From assembly GCA_903859055.1 (NCBI GenBank), contig CAIOLC010000174.1, forward strand, positions 1-64,000: a stretch of DNA of 64,000 nucleotides, read 5' to 3'. The DNA is from an uncultured Chlorobiaceae bacterium. Lineage in GTDB: Bacteria > Bacteroidota > Chlorobiia > Chlorobiales > Chlorobiaceae. The notes under the pieces were generated by a model. It did no database searches, had not been told where the DNA came from, and was given only the letters and a program-made list of their open reading frames with translations. Below are positions 9,576 through 19,822 of the stretch, piece by piece (position 1 is the stretch's first letter; the number at the start of each line of letters is the position of its first letter). The position numbers were made by a program, and so were the translations under genes.

Positions 9576-10531
9576 CCCGGCATCTCCTGTTGTTGCTCTT
9601 CCGCCATAACCGTCACACTGTAAGGGTCAAGAACTGAATTGATAATAACACTGCCTGGCTTAATCTCTACCCCAGGAAGGAGAACTGAATTCCTGATAAC
9701 AGATTCTGCCCCAATCCGGCATCCACTGCCAATAACTGAGCCCGAGATCTCTGCGTCCTGGCTCACTATGGCCTCTGAAGAGATTGCATGGGGAGAGAGG
9801 CCGGTGGCAAGCCTCATCGACTCTGCCAGATTGCCGATAACCCCTCTCCGGTCAAGATTGGCCTGCCAGTAGCGCTGCATCGTGCCGATATCCATCCACA
9901 ACCCCTGATGCTCGTAACAGCCAAGCCCGCCATGATCAATCAGCCCTGTAAAGCCTGTATCGACAATGCTCGAATGCTCAGGTGTCATAAAACGAAATAT
10001 TTCCGGGCTGAGAACCGCTGTGCCGGTATATATGAGAGAGGAGTAAAGTCCGGTATGTCGGCGATTCGCAAAATCCTTGATCTGTCCACCCTCGACACCA
10101 ACAGAACCAATAACGGCTGCCTCCGGGGTGGCATACAGAGTAAGCGTTCCAGGGCAACCCGACTTCTGATGATGCTGAACAAGTGCTCTGAAATCAATAT
10201 CAGTGATAATATCGCTGTTGACCAGAATAAAATCTTCATCACCGAGGAGTTTTTCACATTTTTTGAGCCCCCCTCCCGTGCCAAGAATAACTGGCTCTTC
10301 TGAAAAAGTGACCTGTACACCGGGCAGATGGGTTGCTTCAACAATGCCTCTTATCGACTCGGCATGATGATGAATGTTGCAGATAATCTCGCTGATTCCA
10401 GCCTGTTTCAAGAGAGAAACGGTATAGAATAGGCTGGGGATATTGAGTACTGGAATCAGCGGTTTCGGAATATTGGACGTCAGTGGACGAAGACGGATGC
10501 CGAGACCGGCGGCAAGGATAAATGCTTTCAT
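9572..10531 (-). CDS. murU: Nucleotidyltransferase, probable N-acetylmuramate-1-phosphate uridylyltransferase (MurU-like)
   Basis: AFILAAGLGIRLRPLTSNIPKPLIPVLNIP nucleotidyltransferase motif; 4-bp overlaps with both an AmgK-like kinase and NamZ. Confidence 0.75.
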   Translation of the reverse strand: MKAFILAAGLGIRLRPLTSNIPKPLIPVLNIPSLFYTVSLLKQAGISEIICNIHHHAESIRGIVEATHLPGVQVTFSEEPVILGTGGGLKKCEKLLGDEDFILVNSDIITDIDFRALVQHHQKSGCPGTLTLYATPEAAVIGSVGVEGGQIKDFANRRHTGLYSSLIYTGTAVLSPEIFRFMTPEHSSIVDTGFTGLIDHGGLGCYEHQGLWMDIGTMQRYWQANLDRRGVIGNLAESMRLATGLSPHAISSEAIVSQDAEISGSVIGSGCRIGAESVIRNSVLLPGVEIKPGSVIINSVLDPYSVTVMAEEQQQEMPG

Positions 10532-11535
10532 GATACCTCACGCTCAAGCAGAGGTTGCAGGATGTTGCCAGCCACTCTCAGTTCACGGCGTGCATTGATA
10601 TACTCCGGAATATAGGCCAGGGTTGGAGCAATCGAGTGCTCAAAGCTGCTGTTTTGTTTGACCCTTGTCTGGTAAGAGAAGGTGCCGACGGCCTTGATGT
10701 TTCGCTGAAATGCCATAATATCGAAATAGTAAAGATATTCATCAAAGCTCATGGCACTCAAATGATGGCTTCGAAGTGCCTTGTAGTGATATAGTTTAAG
10801 CTCCTCCGTCAAGAGCGGATCAAGGGTGACATAAGAGTCCCTGATGAGTGAAACGGCATCATATTGCGGCAACCCCATCCTGGCATCCTGAAAGTCAATA
10901 ATCACCGGCCTGTTCTGGTGAATCAGAATATTACGACTGTGAAAATCACGATGGTTCAGCACAAAATGGCGGGGCTGGACAAGAATTTCGGCAATCGACT
11001 CAAACTCATGCCGTAAGGCACCAATCGACTTCTCATCAAAAAGGGGAGAAAAGTAATTGCGCAAGCCATGTTCAATAAAAAAATCAAATTCGAACATCAG
11101 TTTTTCCCGATCAAAACTGAGGCCGAAGGGCAGCTCTTTATCGTTACCCCGAATTGACTGAAATTGTATCAGCAGATCGATAATCTCACGATAACAATCA
11201 GAAATTGTTGTCTTATCTGGTGAAGCAAAAAGATTTTGCAGCAGAAGATCTCCGCAGTCTTCAAGAAACAGAAGCCCTTGTTCAGCATCAATCGCTATGA
11301 GAGCTGGAACAGGGAGGCCATGACGAGATAAAATCCCGTGCAGAAGCAGAAATGTATACCCTGCCTGGGTTGCAGCGTTAAAAACCGGATCGTGACAGGC
11401 GATAAGACTGCTGCCGGCACTGGAAACTCTGAAATACTGACGACTTGAAGCATCGCCCTGTATGGCGGCTATGCCAGAAGGCTCACTACGGAAAGAGTAC
11501 CTGAAAAGGGAGGCAATACTGTTCTGGATGGTCAT
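10528..11535 (-). CDS. amgK: Aminoglycoside phosphotransferase-family sugar kinase, probable AmgK (MurNAc/GlcNAc anomeric kinase)
   Basis: APT fold motifs FVLNHRDFHSRNILIHQNRPVIIDFQDARMG; adjacent to MurU-like and NamZ genes. Confidence 0.75.
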   Translation of the reverse strand: MTIQNSIASLFRYSFRSEPSGIAAIQGDASSRQYFRVSSAGSSLIACHDPVFNAATQAGYTFLLLHGILSRHGLPVPALIAIDAEQGLLFLEDCGDLLLQNLFASPDKTTISDCYREIIDLLIQFQSIRGNDKELPFGLSFDREKLMFEFDFFIEHGLRNYFSPLFDEKSIGALRHEFESIAEILVQPRHFVLNHRDFHSRNILIHQNRPVIIDFQDARMGLPQYDAVSLIRDSYVTLDPLLTEELKLYHYKALRSHHLSAMSFDEYLYYFDIMAFQRNIKAVGTFSYQTRVKQNSSFEHSIAPTLAYIPEYINARRELRVAGNILQPLLEREVS

Positions 11536-11671
11536 ACTGCAACATTTGAGATCAGCTTCCCGGTAACATGAGGCTCAACTAGCGAAAAATCATCCGACGA
11601 GGCACTGCTTCTCAGGCTCTCTCCCATCGAGAATGAACCGGTAGAGAGAGAGACGACAAGAGAGCAAGTGC

Positions 11672-11712
11672 AAAAAAAAAGCACCCTGCACAGCAAAGGT
11701 ACAGGGTGCTTT
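11672..11712 (-). terminator. Rho-independent terminator downstream of the chlorosome protein gene
   Basis: Minus strand reads GCACCCTG..CAGGGTGC followed by a T-run. Confidence 0.85.
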
Positions 11713-11728
11713 CAAAAAAACTCAGCAC

Positions 11729-11953
11729 TTACTTTTTAGGAGCAATTGCTGAAGTGATGTTCTGCAAAACCTGGCTCAGCGTGGAAACCACACTACCAAC
11801 AAGGTCAGTAGCTGTTTTGCCAAGTGGCTCGGCAAACTGAGCGGCGGCCTTGATGCCACTGCTGATCAGCTCAACCTGCTGCTGGGCAAGCTTGCCAAAA
11901 GTTTCAATGAGGGTGCTGATCGCGCCTGATAAATCGTTGCTTCCGTTTGACAT
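11729..11953 (-). CDS. Chlorosome envelope protein, CsmB/CsmF family
   Basis: 74 aa MSNGSNDLSGAISTLIETFGKLAQQQVEL...KTATDLVGSVVSTLSQVLQNITSAIAPKK; resembles CsmB/CsmF, which of the two cannot be resolved here. Confidence 0.8.
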   Translation of the reverse strand: MSNGSNDLSGAISTLIETFGKLAQQQVELISSGIKAAAQFAEPLGKTATDLVGSVVSTLSQVLQNITSAIAPKK

Positions 11954-12117
11954 AATGTTTACTGTTTTAAGGTTGTAAAGAGTGATTTTTGTTGTAACTC
12001 TGCGCTTCGGGAAAGAGTTCCCCTTTTTTCCAAGTTAAAACATTTTAATCTATGGAACAAATGGAAAAATATGTAAAGAGGGGTGCCTGCCCCTCTTCCG
12101 AAAATAATAATCGCACA

Positions 12118-12891
12118 TCAAAGCGAGTCTCTGACCGTTTTTTCCTTCTCTGAAAAAAGCTTTGCGCCAATAAACTGCCGATTCATTCGGGCGATGTTGG
12201 CAACAGAGATTCCTTTCGGACATTCAGCTTCACATGCGTAGGTATTGCTGCAAAGACCAAAGCCAAGCTCATCAAGGCATGCCACCATCTTCTGAACTCT
12301 CATTGCAGCCTCAACCTTCCCTTGCGGGAGCAGAGCAAGATGAGAAACTTTTGCACCAATAAAAAGCATTGCCGCCGCATTGGAACAAGCTGCAACACAA
12401 GCACCACAGCCAATGCATGCCGCCGCATCCATTGCCGCCTCGGACTTCTCTTTGGGTACAGGAATGGTATTGGCATCCGGAACCCCTCCTGTATTAACAG
12501 AAACATAGCCACCGGCCTGGATAATTTTATCGAACGCACTCCTGTCAACAACAAGATCTCTGATGACAGGGAATGCCTTTGCTCTCCAGGGCTCGATATG
12601 GATGGTATCGCCATCGACAAATGAGCGCATATGCAGTTGACATGTTGTCACCCCCTTGACAGGCCCATGGGGACGACCATTAATATAAAGACTGCATGTG
12701 CCACAAATTCCCTCCCGACAGTCATGATCAAAAGCCACAGGTTCACCACCTGTCATGACAAGATTTTGATTGAGGGTATCAAGCATTTCAAAAAAAGAGC
12801 TGTCAGGAGAGATCCCTGCAACATCGTAAGAGATCATCTCACCTTTGGCTGTAGCGTTTTTCTGCCGCCAGATTTTCAGCGTAAATTTCAT
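12118..12891 (-). CDS. sdhB: Succinate dehydrogenase/fumarate reductase iron-sulfur subunit
   Basis: [15 protein letters not shown] 2Fe-2S motif; [19 protein letters not shown] and CEAECPKGI Fe-S motifs. Confidence 0.94.
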   Translation of the reverse strand: MKFTLKIWRQKNATAKGEMISYDVAGISPDSSFFEMLDTLNQNLVMTGGEPVAFDHDCREGICGTCSLYINGRPHGPVKGVTTCQLHMRSFVDGDTIHIEPWRAKAFPVIRDLVVDRSAFDKIIQAGGYVSVNTGGVPDANTIPVPKEKSEAAMDAAACIGCGACVAACSNAAAMLFIGAKVSHLALLPQGKVEAAMRVQKMVACLDELGFGLCSNTYACEAECPKGISVANIARMNRQFIGAKLFSEKEKTVRDSL

Positions 12892-12900
12892 AATTACCCG

Positions 12901-14841
12901 TTATTTATAGCTCCGCTGGGAGAGCTTGATCTCGTTGAATTGAAGTTCCTCGCGGTGAAGAGTGGCTGAGACTTCACGACCTTTGTATTCCCATGCAGCA
13001 ACAAAGGCAAACTTGTCATCATTCCGTAATGCTTCACCCTCACTGGTCTGATGCTCCTCCCTGAAATGTCCTCCACAAGACTCTGCCCTCTGCTGGGCAT
13101 CGCGCACCATAAGCTCTCCAAGCTCAATAAAATCTGCGACTCTGCACGCTTTCTCCAGTTCAGGATTGTATTCATCAAGCCCACCGGGAATTCTCACGCC
13201 CCGAGCATATTCGTGACGAAGCTCCGTAAGTTGATAAAGAGCTTCAGTGAGTCCCGCATCATTGCGGGCCATACCGCAATACTCCCACATAATTTTGCCA
13301 AGACGGCGATGAAAATGGTCTACCGACTCCTTGCCGCCGCAGTTTTTGATCTGCTGAAGACGATCGGTGACGGCTTGCGCCGCAATGGTAAATTCAGAGG
13401 ATGAGGTATCAAAACGTGGGGTATGAATTTCTGCGGCCAGATAGTTGCCGATGGTATAGGGAAGCACAAAATAGCCGTCGGCCAGCCCCTGCATGAGCGC
13501 TGAAGCTCCAAGCCTGTTGGCTCCGTGATCCGAAAAATTGCACTCTCCAATGGCAAAAAGCCCCTGGATTGTAGTCATCAGCTCATAATCAACCCACAAA
13601 CCTCCCATTGTATAGTGGACTGCGGGATAAATCATCATTGGTGTCTCATAAGGATTCTCTGCCACAATCTGCTCATACATCTGAAAGAGATTTCCGTAGA
13701 GGGCATCAATTGTATCATGCCCTTTTCGTTTGATGGCATCAGCAAAATCAAGAAAAACAGCAACACCGGTTCGGCCCACACCAAAACCCGCATCGCAACG
13801 CTCTTTGGCTGCCCGTGAGGCAACATCCCTCGGCACCAGATTACCAAATGCAGGATAACGGCGCTCCAGATAATAGTCGCGATCCTCTTCTGGAATATCC
13901 GCTGGCTTGATGCTCTGGTTTCTCAGCTTTTCAACATCCTTGACCTTTTTGGGAACCCATATCCTGCCATCGTTACGCAAGCTTTCACTCATCAACGTGA
14001 GCTTTGACTGGGTATCGCCATGTACTGGAATACAGGTGGGATGAATCTGTGTAAAAGAGGGATTGGCAAACATCGCGCCTTTTTTATAGGCACTCCATGC
14101 CGGGGTTACATTGGAACCCATGGCGTTCGTCGAAAGAAAAAAGACGTTACCGTATCCGCCGCTGGCCAGAACCACAGCATGAGCTGCATGACGCTCTATC
14201 TCGCCTGTAACAAGATTACGGGTAATAATACCTCGCGCCCGGCCCTCCACAAGCACCGTATCAAGCACATCACGACGATTAAAAAGAGTGACATTTCCCA
14301 GTGCTATCTGCCTGCTTAAGGCACTATAGGCACCAAGAAGCAGTTGCTGACCGGTCTGCCCCCTGGCATAAAAAGTTCTCGATACCTGTGCGCCACCAAA
14401 AGAACGGTTGGCAAGCAGCCCACCATATTCACGGGCAAAGGGAACTCCCTGGGCAACACAAAGGTCAATAATCTGGTTGCTGACTTCAGCTAACCGATAC
14501 ACATTGGCTTCTCGAGCACGATAATCACCACCTTTGATGGTATCGTAAAAAAGCCTGTAGGCACTATCGCCATCATTGGGGTAATTTTTTGCTGCGTTTA
14601 TTCCCCCCTGCGCCGCAATACTGTGCGCCCGGCGAGGACTGTCCTGGTAACAGAAGACTTTGACCCTGTAACCAAGCTCCCCAAGCGATGCCGCTGCCGA
14701 TGCGCCGGCAAGCCCGGTGCCCACGACAATGATATCAAGTTTCCGTTTGTTGTTGGGATTTACCAGCCTGGAAGCCGATTTATAGGCAGTCCACTTGCTT
14801 GCCACCGGCCCTTCAGGGATTCTGGCGTTAAGGCGTGTCAT
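12901..14841 (-). CDS. sdhA: Succinate dehydrogenase/fumarate reductase flavoprotein subunit
   Basis: [23 protein letters not shown] motif; [62 protein letters not shown]. Confidence 0.95.
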   Translation of the reverse strand: MTRLNARIPEGPVASKWTAYKSASRLVNPNNKRKLDIIVVGTGLAGASAAASLGELGYRVKVFCYQDSPRRAHSIAAQGGINAAKNYPNDGDSAYRLFYDTIKGGDYRAREANVYRLAEVSNQIIDLCVAQGVPFAREYGGLLANRSFGGAQVSRTFYARGQTGQQLLLGAYSALSRQIALGNVTLFNRRDVLDTVLVEGRARGIITRNLVTGEIERHAAHAVVLASGGYGNVFFLSTNAMGSNVTPAWSAYKKGAMFANPSFTQIHPTCIPVHGDTQSKLTLMSESLRNDGRIWVPKKVKDVEKLRNQSIKPADIPEEDRDYYLERRYPAFGNLVPRDVASRAAKERCDAGFGVGRTGVAVFLDFADAIKRKGHDTIDALYGNLFQMYEQIVAENPYETPMMIYPAVHYTMGGLWVDYELMTTIQGLFAIGECNFSDHGANRLGASALMQGLADGYFVLPYTIGNYLAAEIHTPRFDTSSSEFTIAAQAVTDRLQQIKNCGGKESVDHFHRRLGKIMWEYCGMARNDAGLTEALYQLTELRHEYARGVRIPGGLDEYNPELEKACRVADFIELGELMVRDAQQRAESCGGHFREEHQTSEGEALRNDDKFAFVAAWEYKGREVSATLHREELQFNEIKLSQRSYK

Positions 14842-14880
14842 TGAAGAGTGTTGTGAAGGTTGCTTTCGTTCAAAAGTTGC

Positions 14881-15546
14881 TTATCTCCGGAAAAAAAGGA
14901 TGAAAAGGGGGACAAGAGTGAATCCCGCTGCAATCGTGCATGAGTAGACTGAACCAATAACCTTCACCGCATCCATATATTTGCTGTGGTTCCATCCAAG
15001 CGTCTGAATGGCAGATTGAATGGCGTGATTCAGATGAATACCAAGAACGACAAAACAGGTTATATAAAGCAAGGAATACCAGGGAGAGGAAAAAAGAAGC
15101 AGGGTGCGGTGGTAAAAATCGTGAGCTGGTACGCCTGGAGGCGGAGCAACAAGACCGATTTTGATAAAATAAAAATCGAAAAAATGGATTGCGAGAAAGA
15201 TCAAGACAATAATGCCGGTATGAAACATATACTTGGAAAAAGGGGCTGTCTCTGAATGGTTGCTGACCGCATAAGGAGAGGGTCGAGCACTTTTATTCTG
15301 GCCTGAAACCAGCAATCCAAAAAAAATATGGATGAAAAATCCCGCAAACAGAACGATCTCGAAGATTTTGATGAGAGCATTGGTGCCCATAAATGTTGCT
15401 GCCTCAGTAAACGCACGTCCTCCATCATCTTTCAGCAACATCAGGTTAATTCCAAGATGGACGCACAAAAAGCTGATCAAAAAAAGTCCGGCCAGTGCCA
15501 TAAATACTTTTTTGGTAATGGATGAATACAACAACATAGTGTTCAT
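14881..15546 (-). CDS. sdhC: Succinate dehydrogenase/fumarate reductase cytochrome b subunit
   Basis: Five-TM b-type subunit with spaced His residues; operonic with sdhA/sdhB. Confidence 0.88.
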   Translation of the reverse strand: MNTMLLYSSITKKVFMALAGLFLISFLCVHLGINLMLLKDDGGRAFTEAATFMGTNALIKIFEIVLFAGFFIHIFFGLLVSGQNKSARPSPYAVSNHSETAPFSKYMFHTGIIVLIFLAIHFFDFYFIKIGLVAPPPGVPAHDFYHRTLLLFSSPWYSLLYITCFVVLGIHLNHAIQSAIQTLGWNHSKYMDAVKVIGSVYSCTIAAGFTLVPLFILFFRR

Positions 15547-15774
15547 ACAGTGTTTATTTCAATGGGAAAGAACAGTGGATTATGTCATCCGGCGGGTGTG
15601 AAGTTACTGCTCCATTATTTAACTTCCAATAAAAATATTATCCTCAGGCACAATTAACCGAACAGGGGAGAGAACTCCTTTCACCATGTTCATGGGAAAG
15701 CTGTCAGTCGCACCTTAACGTCTCTGTCCCGTAGAGAGCTTGATAACAGGTTCTTGCTGGCTCAATCCACCGAC

Positions 15775-16569
15775 TCAGATCAAAAAGGGAGATCCTTCTG
15801 CACCCCCTTTTTTTGAGATTCTCCCTGAAACATAATTGATAACTGCCTGAACCGCTTTGGTGCGTTCACCATCACAAAAAATCTGGTGTTCTGAGTGCTC
15901 AAACCAGAGAACCGATTTTGCCGAAGGCTCTGTAGCTATCCTGTTCAGAAGTATCGTTGCGCTTTCAGGAAGAACCGTACTCTCTTTGCGACATTGCAGG
16001 ATGAGAAGAGGTACTGAAACACGATCAAGCAGCGGCAGTGTCTGTTTGATCAGATCGAAAAAAGAGAGAATAGCATTTGTCGGTACCCAGGGATAATGGG
16101 AAGGAGCATAAGCACCAACGCCATCTGAAGAATGGCTCTGTAACGTCCAGTTTTTATAGAACGTACTGACTAGAGGCGCAACAAGATGCAAGGGGCGTCC
16201 CGGAGCAAACAGGGAGGTGAGCTTGATCGCTGGCGCTGCCAGAACAAGAGAATCAATGCAGCCCTGATACTTGGCAGCAAGATTCAGGGAGAGAAGAGCA
16301 CCCATGCTATGTCCAATCACGATTATCCTCTCTGCACAACAGAGAAGCTTTTGCATGGCCCGTTCGGCATCCAAAAACCACTCATCCCACTGCACCCCCC
16401 TCAGTGCCTCGGGTGAAGCTGCACCATGTCCTGCAAGAAGAGGCATGAAAACCGGAATACCCAGCGCTTTCAGAGGATCGTACAAAGCGTTGACGCTCTC
16501 AAGAGTTCCGGTAAAGCCATGCAGAATAAGAACGCCAAGAGAACTTCTCCTGTTTTGTTGTTCCGCCAT
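15775..16569 (-). CDS. Alpha/beta hydrolase (carboxylesterase-like)
   Basis: GVLILHGFTGTLESV, IIVIGHSMGALLSLNLA (GHSMG nucleophile elbow), EHSEHQIFCD. Confidence 0.86.
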   Translation of the reverse strand: MAEQQNRRSSLGVLILHGFTGTLESVNALYDPLKALGIPVFMPLLAGHGAASPEALRGVQWDEWFLDAERAMQKLLCCAERIIVIGHSMGALLSLNLAAKYQGCIDSLVLAAPAIKLTSLFAPGRPLHLVAPLVSTFYKNWTLQSHSSDGVGAYAPSHYPWVPTNAILSFFDLIKQTLPLLDRVSVPLLILQCRKESTVLPESATILLNRIATEPSAKSVLWFEHSEHQIFCDGERTKAVQAVINYVSGRISKKGGAEGSPFLI

Positions 16570-16716
16570 GAAGGTAAATTGAAAAAATATGCATGACTTC
16601 TCATCAACAGACGCGACCTTCAGGCAAGATACAAGTTATAGGGAAAATTCCTGTAAATTGGCTATGTTTTGTTCAATATTACTGAACGACGGAACGAAAA
16701 ATAACAACAGAAAACA

Positions 16717-17226
16717 ATGCGCAAGGCACTACTGACTTTCTCTCTTCTGTTCCCATTGGCACTCAGCGCATGCTCCTCTTCAAGAACAAACTGGGGCGGA
16801 AGAGGAGATGTTCATGGCATCTCTCCTGAAGATGCTTTCCGGCTGGGCAAGATCAAGAACACGCCCTATATGATTGACGGAAAAGTTTATGTGCCAATGA
16901 GCTATGAGGAGGCAACTGCTTATGAGGAGATTGGAACGGCTTCGTGGTATGGCCAGGAGACACTTGACCAGCACAACGGGCAGTTAACCGCTTATGGAGA
17001 GGTTTTTGATCCAACACAACCCAGTGCCGCACACAAGTATCTCCCGCTGCCCTCCCTGGTCAAAGTGACCAACCTTGCTACCAAATCGTCAATTGTTGTC
17101 CGTGTCAACGACAGAGGCCCATTCATTGGAGACCGTGTTCTTGACCTGAGCGCCGAAGCGGCAAAAAGACTTGGCTTTTACGAAAAGGGCACCGCGACCG
17201 TTAAAATTGAGGTTTTATCCCCATAA
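16717..17226 (+). CDS. RlpA-family septal ring lytic transglycosylase lipoprotein
   Basis: Lipobox LALSACSSS; IGTASWYGQETLDQHNGQLTAYGEVFDPTQPSAAHKYLPLPSLVKVTNL...VRVNDRGPF. Confidence 0.9.
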   Translation: MRKALLTFSLLFPLALSACSSSRTNWGGRGDVHGISPEDAFRLGKIKNTPYMIDGKVYVPMSYEEATAYEEIGTASWYGQETLDQHNGQLTAYGEVFDPTQPSAAHKYLPLPSLVKVTNLATKSSIVVRVNDRGPFIGDRVLDLSAEAAKRLGFYEKGTATVKIEVLSP

Positions 17227-17373
17227 AAAGATTTCCCGTTCTGAGCAAAAACGCGGCTCCAAGAGCCAGAGGAAGAGCGAATTATTTTTTCATGATTACT
17301 GCCCTGATTTCGTCGAGGTTTGGCTGTATCAATAAAAATATTGCATTGGCAGGGGCTCCTCTCTGTTTACCTG

Positions 17374-18420
17374 TTAACAATCAAGCAGAGTGTTAAATTT
17401 TCTGGCCGCTCGCCCCTCCCAGTTACGTTTGTGGTAGGCATACCCTGCGATGAGTGGCAATGCAATGGTGGCTTCGGCAAAGACCATCTGTTCATGAGCC
17501 GTATCAACCTTGCCCCACGAACTGGCCTCCTTAAGGGTTGAACCGGAAAGTGCTCCATCACGCTCGTCGGCGACAGTAATCTGTATCGCATAAGTGTGCA
17601 TGGAGACATCCCGATAGCCGAGTACCTCTGCAGCAACCACAATATCCTGGGCAAAGTTCTTCGGCACCCCTCCTCCAATCATGAAAACACCAGTTTTGTC
17701 ATTCTCGATCTTGATTCTGGTCAGTTCACGAAAATCTTTCACCGAATCAATAGAGACATGTTTATCAGGATTATTCCACTGATGATGCACCAAACCAAAT
17801 CCGGCTGAACAGTCTGAAAAAGCTGGACAGAATATTGGCACCCCCTTTTCATAAGCTTTATACACAATTGAGTTCTTGTCGTGATTATTTGTCTCAATGT
17901 ATCGCCCCATCTCAACAATAAATTCACGTGAAGAGTAAGCACCCGGCTCCATGGAGTTGGCGATAATGGCGGTCGTATCATCGCAGATACGAAGATCATC
18001 TTCGTCTATATAGGTATCGTAAATACGATCAATATGGAGCTCCCTGAGAAGGGTATCGTCCATAAACTGACTTCCTTTATAGTGACGAAAGCCAAGTGCT
18101 TCAAAAAAGTCCTGATCAACAATGTTGGCACCCGTGGAGACAATGGCATCAACCATATTGCTCTCAATCATGTCAATGATAATCTGCTTCAATCCAGCGC
18201 TTATCAATGAACCGGCAAGAGTCAGAATGACGGCGCACTCCTTGTCCTGCTGCATAAGATCAAAAATAGAGGCCGCCCTTGCAAGATTTCTCGCCTGAAA
18301 AGCGGTGTTACTCATCTGGTCAATGAGAGGCACAATATTCAGTTGCTTGATATCAATATGGCAAACCGGTGCGCTCAGTAACTCCTCTTTTCTGAATCCT
18401 GACAGCATATCTGCTCCCAA
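17374..18420 (-). CDS. Deoxyhypusine synthase family protein
   Basis: DHS-type fold; VSTGANIVDQDF, SSWGKVDTAHEQMVFAEATIALPLIAGYAYH carries the catalytic-Lys SWGK motif. Confidence 0.88.
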   Translation of the reverse strand: MGADMLSGFRKEELLSAPVCHIDIKQLNIVPLIDQMSNTAFQARNLARAASIFDLMQQDKECAVILTLAGSLISAGLKQIIIDMIESNMVDAIVSTGANIVDQDFFEALGFRHYKGSQFMDDTLLRELHIDRIYDTYIDEDDLRICDDTTAIIANSMEPGAYSSREFIVEMGRYIETNNHDKNSIVYKAYEKGVPIFCPAFSDCSAGFGLVHHQWNNPDKHVSIDSVKDFRELTRIKIENDKTGVFMIGGGVPKNFAQDIVVAAEVLGYRDVSMHTYAIQITVADERDGALSGSTLKEASSWGKVDTAHEQMVFAEATIALPLIAGYAYHKRNWEGRAARKFNTLLDC

Positions 18421-18439
18421 TATGATTTAAAATAAAAAA

Positions 18440-18539
18440 GAGAGTAAGCTGACTATATCACACACTCAAATTACCGGATGCTGCTTCCTTCCGGATCTGA
18501 CATGGTTGGGCAACTGAGCGTTGTATAGGACTTACTCTC
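18440..18539 (-). ncRNA. ffs: Signal recognition particle RNA (bacterial small 4.5S-type)
   Basis: Minus strand: GAGAGTAAG...CATGTCAGATCCGGAAGGAAGCAGCATCC...CTTACTCTC-TTTTTT; conserved SRP apical motif, perfect 9-bp terminal stem and T-run terminator. Confidence 0.9.
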
Positions 18540-18760
18540 AAATGTATTGGCTTTCGAAATCTCAATCGTTCTGTAGAGAATCGAAAACAAGTTCATGAAT
18601 ATAGTGTATACGGCAGTGAAAACAAAAAACAAACAAAGGCCTTTTATCTTTCTCTCAACTGTTATAACTTCAGGCTCATTGAGCTTTAATAAATGCAAGA
18701 ACCTCTGCCCGGCAAAAAACAGCAGCGCCGTTGCCACTTGAGGCAGCAATAATCACACCT

Positions 18761-19822
18761 ATGGGAACTCAGAGAATTTTAAGCGGGATGCGCCCCACCG
18801 GCAAACTCCATCTCGGACATTATACCGGCGCACTTGAAAACTGGGTTGAGCAGCAAAATCTGCTTGACCTGAATGGCTCAAGGGCTTATGAAACATGCTT
18901 TCTCATTGCCGATTATCACAACCTGACCACCTCGCTTGAAACCGGGGATATCTACAATCATTCAATCGATATGCTGATCGACTGGCTGGCGGCAGGAATT
19001 GATCCTGAAAAAAGTCCGGTTTTCCGGCAGTCTCAGGTCAAGGAGCATGCAGAGCTTTTTTTGATTTTTGCCATGCTGATTACCTCGTCGCGCCTGGAAA
19101 GAAATCCCACATTGAAAGAGCAGATCCGGGATCTTAATATGGAGTCGCTGACCTATGGTCATCTTGGCTATCCTGTTTTACAGTCTGCAGATATACTTCT
19201 CTATAAGGCAAACGTTGTCCCTGTTGGAGAAGACCAGATACCACATGTGGAGATTACCAGGGAGATCGCCCGCAAATTTAACAATCAGTACACCCACCCG
19301 ATTCTTGGAGAGGTATTTGCAGAACCAGCTCCAAAAGTCACGAAATTCTCACGCCTTCTAGGCCTTGATGGCAAGGCAAAAATGTCAAAATCTCTTGGTA
19401 ATACTATTCTGCTCTCTGACTCACCGGAAGAGATCTTGAAAAAAATGCGAACGGCTGTTACTGATACCCTGAAAATCAGAAAGAATGATCCAGGCCATCC
19501 GGAGGTATGTACCGTTTTCAGTTACCATGCAAAATTCACCGCTCCAGAACAGCTCAGATCCATCACTGAAGATTGTCGTGCAGGGAGCCTTGGCTGTGTG
19601 GACTGCAAAAAACTGTGCGCTACCAATATTTCTGTCGAGCTGGCCCCTCTGCTTGACCGCCGCCGCTATTATGAACTCCGACTGGATATGGTCACAGAGA
19701 TTCTGTTTGAGGGAGAGAAAAAGGCAAGAAGTCTGGCCAGCGCCACCATGCAGCAGGTACGAGCTGCAATGAAGCTTGGAGAATCACCATTGACAAACCA
19801 TACCTGTACCTCTTCATGCTGA
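18761..19822 (+). CDS. trpS: Tryptophanyl-tRNA synthetase (start set at MGTQRILSGM)
   Basis: SGMRPTGKLHLGHYTGAL (HIGH-type motif) and KMSKSLGNTI (KMSKS). Confidence 0.95.
   Translation: MGTQRILSGMRPTGKLHLGHYTGALENWVEQQNLLDLNGSRAYETCFLIADYHNLTTSLETGDIYNHSIDMLIDWLAAGIDPEKSPVFRQSQVKEHAELFLIFAMLITSSRLERNPTLKEQIRDLNMESLTYGHLGYPVLQSADILLYKANVVPVGEDQIPHVEITREIARKFNNQYTHPILGEVFAEPAPKVTKFSRLLGLDGKAKMSKSLGNTILLSDSPEEILKKMRTAVTDTLKIRKNDPGHPEVCTVFSYHAKFTAPEQLRSITEDCRAGSLGCVDCKKLCATNISVELAPLLDRRRYYELRLDMVTEILFEGEKKARSLASATMQQVRAAMKLGESPLTNHTCTSSC

Noticed and set aside
9788-10303. 171-aa + strand ORF antisense to murU-like gene
   Set aside because: Shadow ORF over a convincing nucleotidyltransferase.
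18471-18749. 92-aa - strand ORF with a hydrophobic segment
   Set aside because: Its C-terminal part is a translation of the SRP RNA; the remainder has no recognised family, so not supported as a CDS.
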